Of a DNA stretch of 59,128 nt, positions 52,916 to 59,128 are shown one piece after another. Position 1 is the stretch's first letter. Every line of letters begins with the position of its first letter. Source of the DNA: a bacterium. GTDB taxonomy: Bacteria > Vulcanimicrobiota > Xenobia > Xenobiales > JADMJV01. A program made the position numbers and the translations under genes. The notes under the pieces are model-generated. The model was not told the origin of the DNA, did no database searches, and was given only the letters and a program-made list of their open reading frames with translations. The stretch is from positions 1-59,128 of the forward strand of contig JASBRJ010000238.1 of NCBI GenBank assembly GCA_030149525.1, written 5' to 3'.

Positions 52916-54060
52916 TGAATACGTTTCTTCATCGACATAAAGCAGTTCTCTCGACTCTTCTGCTCCTGCTGCTGGCTGTTCCGACTCTTTCCCAAGACTC
53001 GGCCTCCTTGCGCTCTCAGATACGTAAGAACCGGAAGTCGATCGCCGCGGTCAAGGAGAAGCTCAAGGAGGCCAATCGTCGAGAAGACGAGATCGCTAAG
53101 AAGCTCAGAGTGACCAAGCGTCGTAAGGATGAGGCCGAGGTCTCTCTGGCCAAGACGGAATCTCAACTCGACGAGGCCCAGGAAAAGCTTCGCAAATTGA
53201 AGATGCGGATCCGCCAGACGTCCATCAGGCTGTTGAGAGCTCAGCGAGCACTGGAGAGCAGACTGAGAGAAATTTACGTGGAGGGAGAGGTTTCCTATCT
53301 CGCCGTTCTTCTGCAATCCGACGATTTCACCGACTTCCTCAACCAGGCCGATTACATCAAGTTGATAGTGAAGTCGGACTCCCAGTTGATCAACTCGGTA
53401 AATAAGAACAAAAGCGACCTGGATGTCCAGAGAAAGTCGGCCAGAGAAACGGTCATTGAGTTAACGAAGCTCACCACCCAGAAGAGGGAGACGGTCGATC
53501 GTCTCGCTCGCTTGAAGGCCGCCCAAGAGGATCTCTTTCATCGACTTAAGGTTCATCAGAAGAAGCTGAGCAATCGCATCGACGCGCTGGAAGAGATTTC
53601 GGCTAAGAAAGAAGCCCAGCTTAGAGCCTACATTCAACGGTCTTCCGTCCCCGGCTACGTGCCCATTCCGCGCTCTGCCGGAAAGTATATTTATCCCGTC
53701 AACGGTCCCATCACGTCCTACTACGGCTATCGAGTTCACCCGATCCGAGGCACCACAAGGCTTCATACCGGACTCGACTTCGGAGTGGGATATGGAGTTC
53801 CCATTCTCGCTGCCGATAACGGCGTGGTGATCCATTCCGGCTGGTACGGTGGATACGGTAACACCGTCATCGTAGATCACGGTGGCGGCTATACGACCCT
53901 GTATGCCCACGCTTCCAGTCTTCATGTTCGTTCGGGAGAGACCGTACGCCAGGGGCAAATGGTCTCCAAAGTGGGATCCACCGGGATGTCGACCGGTCCT
54001 CACCTTCACTTTGAGGTGCGCTATCACGGCAATCCGATCAATCCCTTGAGTTGTCTGTAG
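52915..54060 (+). CDS. EnvC-like M23-family peptidoglycan endopeptidase or hydrolase activator
   Basis: A 381-residue secreted protein. Signal peptide (~1-26, LSTLLLLLLAVPTLS). A long coiled coil (~30-245) with heptads rich in Lys, Glu and Arg, as in EnvC and PcsB/CwlO-type FtsX partners, is followed by a LytM/M23 domain. The metal ligands are all present: His284 and Asp288 in HTGLDFG, His332 in LYAHA, and His363/His365 in PHLHFE. So unlike E. coli EnvC, which lost the metal site, this could be an active endopeptidase. It probably binds the FtsX loop through the coiled coil. Confidence 0.93.
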   Translation: MNTFLHRHKAVLSTLLLLLLAVPTLSQDSASLRSQIRKNRKSIAAVKEKLKEANRREDEIAKKLRVTKRRKDEAEVSLAKTESQLDEAQEKLRKLKMRIRQTSIRLLRAQRALESRLREIYVEGEVSYLAVLLQSDDFTDFLNQADYIKLIVKSDSQLINSVNKNKSDLDVQRKSARETVIELTKLTTQKRETVDRLARLKAAQEDLFHRLKVHQKKLSNRIDALEEISAKKEAQLRAYIQRSSVPGYVPIPRSAGKYIYPVNGPITSYYGYRVHPIRGTTRLHTGLDFGVGYGVPILAADNGVVIHSGWYGGYGNTVIVDHGGGYTTLYAHASSLHVRSGETVRQGQMVSKVGSTGMSTGPHLHFEVRYHGNPINPLSCL

Positions 54061-54394
54061 AGGCTTTTTGCTCCAGCAAGAGTTTAAGGCAATTGGAGGC
54101 ACCATACTTCTTTGCTGCCTCAATAAGAATTTGAGAGCGCCCGGGGCCGATGTTGGCTAGGGAGTTCCAGTGAGCTCCGTTTGCCAGGAATAACCGGAGC
54201 AGATCGTCTCGATCTTCCGCCACGACGGTGAAAAGGGCGACCGGCTCTTCCGCCCAAGCGTTGTGGTTCAGCAGGAACTCCACGACTTCCCGGGAGTTCT
54301 TCTCTGCTCTGACCGACCAGTAGAGGGGGCCGTCGCTGTTGTAGTCGATTTCCTTGAGGTGGGCCGGTCGTTCACTGAGAATAAGCTGGAGCAT
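54038..54394 (-). CDS. Ankyrin-repeat protein (downstream half of an interrupted frame)
   Basis: A 118-residue protein of about three ankyrin-type helical units (LKEIDYNSDGPLYWSVRA, SREVVEFLLNHNAWAEEPVALFT, DDLLRLFLANGAHW, SNCLKLLLEQKA). Ankyrin repeats bind other proteins. The same frame is open upstream of ATG 54394 for another 35 codons to a TAG at 54500-54502, and the codons just before the ATG read LYACAHACKRGDLE, which is the start of another ankyrin unit. ATG 54394 has GAGGAG 8 nt upstream, so independent expression is possible. Overlaps the end of the M23 gene by 23 nt on the other strand. Confidence 0.72.
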   Translation of the reverse strand: MLQLILSERPAHLKEIDYNSDGPLYWSVRAEKNSREVVEFLLNHNAWAEEPVALFTVVAEDRDDLLRLFLANGAHWNSLANIGPGRSQILIEAAKKYGASNCLKLLLEQKASTDNSRD

Positions 54395-54499
54395 CTCTAG
54401 ATCTCCTCGTTTACAAGCGTGGGCACAGGCGTACAGACCCGAAGAACTTGAGGTTCGTGAGCCGCTGTGGTCGGCTGACTGATCCGGGGATAGGATTCT

Positions 54500-54859
54500 C
54501 TAGTAACGAAGGAACTCGTGTTCCTGCAGTAACCTCAAGGCTTCGTTTCGTGTTTCAGGTTGGGACACGGCCACCGCCAAACGTTCCCGCAGAATTTGAC
54601 GGTTGTAAGAAAGCGAGGAGCCCAAAAGCAATATCAGGAGTACGATCCCCCCGATAACATAGCGTTTAGGCCTTGGGTTTCTGCCCAGCATCCCTCCCAA
54701 GCAGAAAAAGACTCCGCACAATAAGACCCAGAGGACGACCGGGTTGACTCGAAAGTTGTCGTCGAGAAATGTGTTCTGCTGGGATGCCAAGAGCGGCAAG
54801 AGCAGAATTGGGGCGAGGATTTGCAACCTTCGACCTGTTGTGGCAAGTTTTGGGCTCAT
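54500..54859 (-). CDS. Small membrane protein (upstream half of an interrupted frame)
   Basis: A 119-residue protein with an N-terminal hydrophobic segment (LQILAPILLLPLLA) and two more (VVLWVLLCGVFFCLGGML and YVIGGIVLLILLLGSSL), followed by a soluble end with an ankyrin-like tail (EALRLLQEHEFLRY). It stops at TAG 54500-54502. The downstream ankyrin gene is in the same frame with no other stop between. So this may be one protein, membrane anchor plus ankyrin domain, split by a nonsense mutation. Confidence 0.65.
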   Translation of the reverse strand: MSPKLATTGRRLQILAPILLLPLLASQQNTFLDDNFRVNPVVLWVLLCGVFFCLGGMLGRNPRPKRYVIGGIVLLILLLGSSLSYNRQILRERLAVAVSQPETRNEALRLLQEHEFLRY

Positions 54860-55004
54860 ATCTCACCTATACATCAGGAAGTAAAATTCTCCCTACTGAA
54901 TCGCTTCTTGGAACGGGACGAAACCCCACCGGCGGCGAACAGTTAGAGAGGGGAAAAAGTATTCGCACTCCACCACAGTGCAAACCCGTTAGGAGTATGC
55001 TTTA

Positions 55005-56573
55005 GTGACCATTATCCGCCGATTCGTTCTGGTGGCAAGTTTAGTAACCAGTCTCGCACTCACCAGCGTTGCCGATGTCGGAACAGACGCCAAAGACTCT
55101 TTCAAAGTCGTTCAAAACATGTTCGAACTCGTGAGAAGCGAGTATATCGAGGAAAAGCCTCCGTCGGACATCGTGAAGGGAGCCTTCGAGGCTCTGAGTA
55201 AGGGGATGAAGGAAAAGGGCTATACCTACCAACTGCCTGCGGTGCCGGACGGTATGAGTATGTCGGAGGCGGAAAAGTTTCTCAGTCAGAATTTCCTCAA
55301 AGTGGCTGAGTCCAATCCCCAAGTGTTAAAGGATAACTGGTTAGCGCATCGCGTCATCCAGGGGATGGTAGAGGGTCTAGGAGACCGCTATACCGTCTTC
55401 ATGGAGCCCGATGACTATCGTCGTCTCCGAGAATCTATGAACGGCGGTAACTTCGGTGGGGTCGGGATCTATATCGAGCTGAATCGAGAGAACGGTGGTC
55501 GCCTCACAGTGGCCAAACCTATTCCCGACACTCCCGCCTCCGATGCGGGACTCCAAACCGGCGACGTGATCCTTGCCATCAACGACGAATCCACTGTGGG
55601 TTTCACCATCGACGACGCCCAGGAACGGCTGCGCGGTCCGCTGGGTAGCCCCGTGAAACTAAAAATTCGCCGACTCAATCAGGCTCGCCCTTTCGATGTG
55701 ACGCTCAAGCGTGACAAGATCAAAGTGAGTTCGGTCATGAGCCGCCTGCGAACTGCGGAAGGGCATAAGCTCGGCTACATTCGGCTTCAGATGTTCGGCG
55801 AGCGTACCGATCAAGAGTTGGAAGAGGCCATGAGAAAACTCGACCACCAGGGAGCAGAGGGTTACATCCTCGATCTTCGCAACAACGGTGGCGGATATAT
55901 TATCTCAGCGGTCGACGTGGTCTCCAAGTTCTTACCCACCGGTTCGGTCGTGACCTCGGTAGAAGAGCGGGGAGCGGGCAACAAAATTTATCGCACACGC
56001 CCCAGTCTTCGTAAAGCCAAGCCGCTGGTCTTACTAGTGAATCAAAACTCAGCCTCGGCCTCGGAAATCACAGCTGCGGCACTCTCTGATTATGAGAGAG
56101 CCCAACTTATCGGCGTAAAGACCTTCGGCAAGGGCTCGGTACAAAAGATCTTCAGCCTTCCCGATGGTTCCGGAGTGAAGATCACCACCGCCCACTACCA
56201 CACTCCCAAAGGAAAAGATATCAACGAAGTAGGCATCGAGCCCAACCAGGAAGTTGAGTTCGAAGGTCGTTCCTACGCCAGTAAAACCGACACCCAGTTT
56301 CTCAGCGCGGCGAAGCAGTTGCTTCAAGAGATAAGGTCGGAAGAAGCCAGAACGGCCGCTTCTTCCAGTCTCCCCTCGGCTCGCACCGGAGTTGAGCAGT
56401 GGCGCTACCTTCTTTCGCTGGGTCGGGGGACTCCTAAGATCATCGACCGCAACTACATCCTGGGCAACCCCGACGGCAAGCTACTAGAAGATCTGAAAGT
56501 GGTTTTTCCCGACTCGACCTCCCCTGAGGTTATCCGGTTCGACCTGGGGCCTGCCCTGGGGATCTCTTCCTAA
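55005..56573 (+). CDS. S41 C-terminal processing peptidase (CtpA-type), copy 1
   Basis: A 522-residue secreted serine protease. Signal peptide (~1-23, FVLVASLVTSLALTSVAD). A PDZ domain (~150-235: GGVGIYIELNRENGG, DAGLQTGDVILAINDES) recognises substrate C-termini. The S41 catalytic part has ILDLRNNGGGYI, the nucleophile Ser in NSASASEITAAAL, and the general-base Lys in KTFGKGSVQ. It may mature or degrade envelope proteins. The start GTG at 55005 has AGGAG ~9 nt upstream. It is 15 nt upstream of a second S41 gene and about 950 nt after the M23 gene; in many bacteria CtpA follows FtsEX-EnvC. Confidence 0.93.
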   Translation: MTIIRRFVLVASLVTSLALTSVADVGTDAKDSFKVVQNMFELVRSEYIEEKPPSDIVKGAFEALSKGMKEKGYTYQLPAVPDGMSMSEAEKFLSQNFLKVAESNPQVLKDNWLAHRVIQGMVEGLGDRYTVFMEPDDYRRLRESMNGGNFGGVGIYIELNRENGGRLTVAKPIPDTPASDAGLQTGDVILAINDESTVGFTIDDAQERLRGPLGSPVKLKIRRLNQARPFDVTLKRDKIKVSSVMSRLRTAEGHKLGYIRLQMFGERTDQELEEAMRKLDHQGAEGYILDLRNNGGGYIISAVDVVSKFLPTGSVVTSVEERGAGNKIYRTRPSLRKAKPLVLLVNQNSASASEITAAALSDYERAQLIGVKTFGKGSVQKIFSLPDGSGVKITTAHYHTPKGKDINEVGIEPNQEVEFEGRSYASKTDTQFLSAAKQLLQEIRSEEARTAASSSLPSARTGVEQWRYLLSLGRGTPKIIDRNYILGNPDGKLLEDLKVVFPDSTSPEVIRFDLGPALGISS

Positions 56574-56588
56574 CGATCCGCTTTCCCC

Positions 56589-57902
56589 ATGCAGCCTGAA
56601 CGACGAGTGCAGAAACTCTTTGCCCTCGTCGTTATTTCTTTCTGTTTCCTTTATTTGGGAGTTCAGGCTCTCGATTCCACTCCGTCTGTCTCTAACAACG
56701 CTCCTAAGACGGAGATCACCGAATGCCATTTTCTGTTGAAATACAGCCATGTGGATCAGCCAAAAAGCGAGCAACTGATCTGGGCAGCCTTGGAATCACT
56801 GGAAACCTATCTTCCCCCGGAATTACTGGATAAAGAGACTCAAGTGGCTCTCTTCAAGAACGCCGATGAAGACGAGGCGCTCGCCAATCTCGAGGGTTTG
56901 GTGCAGTCCCTTCAAGAGGCTCATCAGGCGGAGCTAGGACCTCATGGAGCCGTCTACCTGGCCTTGGAGGGGATGGTGGCCTCCCTCGACGACCCCTACA
57001 CCAAGGCTATGGACCCCAAAACCTATCAGAAATTTCAAGAAGGGCTCCATAGTCGACCTTTCGGGGGAGTTGGCTTACAGCTCGGGAGAGAGGAGCGGGA
57101 GATTCTTGTCTTCGCGGTTCTCCCCGAGACACCGGCTGCTCAAGCCGGGGTGCGGCCTGGAGATACTCTGCTGGCGGTCGAGGAGAAGGCGGTGGAAGCA
57201 CTCGCGGTGGAGGAGGTCGAAGCCCTTCTCAGGGGAGAGGTGGGAAGCGATGTTTTCTGTCGTTTCAGGCGCGGTGACAAAGAGTACACGCGAACCCTTC
57301 AACGGGTCCAACTCCACACCCGATCGGTGAGGGGGCGTCTGGTGACTACCGAGCACGGTTTCCGCGTCGGATGGCTCTCTATCGATACCTTTCAAGACAG
57401 TACGGCTCGGGAGTTGGAAGAGGAGATCGACAAACTCTTGCCCTCTGCGCCTACGGGCCTCATTCTCGATCTTCGCGATAATGTTGGAGGTTATGTTAAG
57501 ACGGCTCTTGAGATTTGCAGTCTGTTCCTGGACTCGGGGAAAACTGTGGTGCGCATCGAGTCGCCCGATGGAAAAGAAGAGCGACAAACTTTGAGCGCGA
57601 GACAAATAGGTTTGCCGCTGGTTTTACTGGTCAATAAACGAACGGCGAGTTCGGCCGAAATCGTGACAGCCTGTCTGCAGGATTACGGGCGTGCCAAAGT
57701 GGCGGGGGAGAAGACCTTTGGAAAGGGTAGTGTCCAGAGTCTGCACGAGTTTGAGACGGGGGGAGGTCTCAAGTTCACGACCGCTCGTTACACTACGCCC
57801 AAGCATCGACTCTTGGACGGTCATGGTTTGTTACCCGACCGAATCTTGAAAGAAGAAGATATTCTTATCTACTGTTACGAGCAATGGACAGCAAAGAGAT
57901 AG
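56589..57902 (+). CDS. S41 C-terminal processing peptidase, copy 2
   Basis: A 437-residue paralogue of the preceding protease. An N-terminal signal anchor (~8-26, LFALVVISFCFLYLGVQAL) precedes a region unlike copy 1, then PDZ (FGGVGLQLGREER, AGVRPGDTLLAVEEKA) and catalytic S41 motifs LILDLRDNVGGYV, Ser in KRTASSAEIVTACL and Lys in EKTFGKGSVQ. It starts 15 nt after copy 1 and overlaps uvrC by 19 nt, so all three are cotranscribed. Two adjacent S41 genes suggest division of substrates. Confidence 0.93.
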   Translation: MQPERRVQKLFALVVISFCFLYLGVQALDSTPSVSNNAPKTEITECHFLLKYSHVDQPKSEQLIWAALESLETYLPPELLDKETQVALFKNADEDEALANLEGLVQSLQEAHQAELGPHGAVYLALEGMVASLDDPYTKAMDPKTYQKFQEGLHSRPFGGVGLQLGREEREILVFAVLPETPAAQAGVRPGDTLLAVEEKAVEALAVEEVEALLRGEVGSDVFCRFRRGDKEYTRTLQRVQLHTRSVRGRLVTTEHGFRVGWLSIDTFQDSTARELEEEIDKLLPSAPTGLILDLRDNVGGYVKTALEICSLFLDSGKTVVRIESPDGKEERQTLSARQIGLPLVLLVNKRTASSAEIVTACLQDYGRAKVAGEKTFGKGSVQSLHEFETGGGLKFTTARYTTPKHRLLDGHGLLPDRILKEEDILIYCYEQWTAKR

Positions 57903-59128
57903 AACTCCTGGGCTACGGCTTCGCTCCCAAGAAGGAGCCGCCTGAACTGCTTCAGGAAAAGTTGCGAAAGCTTCCCGATTCACCCGGCGTGTATCTTCAC
58001 AAGGATAAGGCGGGCCGGGTTCTCTATGTGGGGAAAGCGAGTAGCCTTAAGAGCAGAGTACGGTCGTATTTTCAGGCTTCGGCCTCCCACTCTCCACGCA
58101 TTCAGTGGATGGTTTCACGAGTCCATGATGTGGAGTTTTTTCTGGTCGATTCCACCCTGGAAGCGCTCATTCTCGAGTGTAACTTGATCAAGAAATATCG
58201 CCCCTATTTCAACGTCAAGTATCGCGATGATAAGCGCTACCCGCTTCTTGAGATCACAACCTCTGAGCAGTTCCCAAAGATTCGGGTGGTTCGGCAGGCG
58301 CGCAATCGAAAGAACCGTTACTTCGGACCGTTCCCCGACGCCGGAGCTATGCGCCGAACCCTCAAAGTGATTCAAAAAGTTTTTCAGATCAGAACCTGTA
58401 AGATCGACATGTCGAAAGTTGCCGATCGTCCCTGTCTTGATTATCACATCGAACTTTGCACAGCGCCCTGTACCCGCTATGTGGGCCAACAGGATTATGG
58501 GGAGCAGGTGGAGGCCGCGGTCGATTTCCTGGAGGGGCGTTCGGAGAAGCTCATCGCAAGACTCGAAGCGGATATGGAGCACTACGCTAAGAATTTAGAC
58601 TTCGAGAGATGTGCTCGCATCAGAGATACTCTCGACGACGTTCAGCGGATTGTGGAGAAACAGAGAGTCGTTCTCCAGGAGCGAGGGGTCGATGAAGACT
58701 ATATCGGAGTGGCCTCAAGACGCGATACAGTCTCAGTTCATGTGCTGTGTGTGAGAGAGAGTAAGCTGCTCTCTCAAAAGAGTTTTTTTCTGGACTCTCA
58801 TGGTGATGCCGACGCTCAGGAGCAGATATCGGCTTTCCTCAAGGAACACTACGGTAACCCCGTGGCCCTGCCCCGGCGAGTTCTCGTTTCGGTGGAACCG
58901 GAAGACAAAGATGTTTTGGAGGATTGGCTCAGCGACAAGGCCGGTCGCAAGGTTGAGATACGTTGCCCCCAACGAGGGGAAAAGCGCCGACTCTTGGAGC
59001 TGTGTCTCAAGAATGCCAAACAGACTCTGGAGATGGAAACGGTGATGCCGAGTCGATATGAAAATCGGCGACAAGGTCTGGCCGAGATTCAGGATGCCCT
59101 TGAGCTTGCTGAACCACCCTGGCGTATC
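57884..59128 (+). CDS. uvrC: Excinuclease ABC subunit C, 3' end beyond window
   Basis: The first 415 residues of UvrC, cut by the window end, which makes both incisions during nucleotide excision repair. The N-terminal GIY-YIG nuclease has SPGVYLHKDKAGRVLYVGKASSLKSRVR, the segment ILECNLIKKYRPYFNVKYRDDK, and YFGPFPDAGAM. A Cys-containing region (RPCLDYHIELCTAPC) and a UVR domain (NLDFERCARIRDTLDDVQRI) for UvrB contact follow. The C-terminal RNase H-like and HhH domains lie outside. ATG 57884 overlaps the S41 stop by 19 nt. Confidence 0.95.
   Translation, partial: MDSKEIELLGYGFAPKKEPPELLQEKLRKLPDSPGVYLHKDKAGRVLYVGKASSLKSRVRSYFQASASHSPRIQWMVSRVHDVEFFLVDSTLEALILECNLIKKYRPYFNVKYRDDKRYPLLEITTSEQFPKIRVVRQARNRKNRYFGPFPDAGAMRRTLKVIQKVFQIRTCKIDMSKVADRPCLDYHIELCTAPCTRYVGQQDYGEQVEAAVDFLEGRSEKLIARLEADMEHYAKNLDFERCARIRDTLDDVQRIVEKQRVVLQERGVDEDYIGVASRRDTVSVHVLCVRESKLLSQKSFFLDSHGDADAQEQISAFLKEHYGNPVALPRRVLVSVEPEDKDVLEDWLSDKAGRKVEIRCPQRGEKRRLLELCLKNAKQTLEMETVMPSRYENRRQGLAEIQDALELAEPPWRI

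Noticed and set aside
1-59128. CRISPR arrays, insertion sequences, prophage genes
   Set aside because: No regularly spaced direct repeats and no transposase, integrase or phage structural protein signature was seen.

Overview
The window looks like chromosomal DNA from a bacterium of moderate G+C content. Genes are densely packed, mostly in short operons, and TTG or GTG starts are common. It carries an unusual gene mix: a tricorn-type protease, a short archaeal/eukaryotic-type prolyl-tRNA synthetase, a luciferase-like oxidoreductase of the F420-dependent glucose-6-phosphate dehydrogenase type, a response regulator fused to a SARP/BTAD activator, lipoproteins, a CsaB-type pyruvyl transferase and an FtsEX-EnvC-CtpA envelope set. 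This does not resemble a Proteobacterium or a standard Firmicute. A deep-branching phylum such as Eremiobacterota or Armatimonadota would fit, but that is a guess and not readable from the sequence alone. I see no plasmid, phage or transposase genes.

Layout. 0-11 kb: a large unknown protein, thioredoxin, tricorn protease, a membrane protein, proS, an orphan ModA-like lipoprotein and an acidic-tailed unknown. 11-18.7 kb: a giant VWA-TPR protein followed by a PilZ protein, then malate dehydrogenase with a zinc-ribbon partner, a catalytically degraded ornithine-transcarbamylase-like protein and an HD nucleotidase-like protein. 18.7-25.4 kb: a membrane protein coupled to the F420-type oxidoreductase, an adenosine-deaminase-like protein, and a tightly packed run of LOG-family protein, short histidine kinase and flavin reductase. 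25.4-34 kb: htpG, a 58-residue DUF2256 protein, and a sensor kinase facing a response regulator-SARP protein across a shared terminator, then a multi-domain FKBP lipoprotein. 34-40 kb: patatin-like lipase, unknowns and a Gfo/Idh/MocA-family protein. 39.1-40.35 kb: a gene-poor repeat-rich stretch with palindromes and a duplicated, partly inverted tRNA-Phe 3' half. 40.3-49.8 kb, all on the minus strand: grpE-dnaK-dnaJ-prmA-rsmE-trpE-trpG, then tRNA-Asp and tRNA-Phe with their own consensus promoter. 49.9 kb to the end, mostly plus strand: csaB-ftsE-ftsX-envC-like, then two S41 peptidases and uvrC (cut by the window end).

How parts work together. GrpE, DnaK and DnaJ are a complete chaperone cycle, and HtpG and the FKBP lipoprotein add folding capacity. 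TrpE and TrpG form anthranilate synthase. FtsE, FtsX and the M23/EnvC-like protein form the septal peptidoglycan hydrolase control system, next to two C-terminal processing proteases and an S-layer/cell-wall pyruvylation enzyme, so this end is an envelope and division locus. The most unusual points are: the inverted tRNA-Phe fragment; a GrpE with a roughly 385-residue Ala/Pro/Ser/Glu-rich tail; a transcarbamylase-like protein with all three substrate-binding signatures broken; a membrane-anchor plus ankyrin reading frame interrupted by a single in-frame TAG; and the VWA-PilZ pair.
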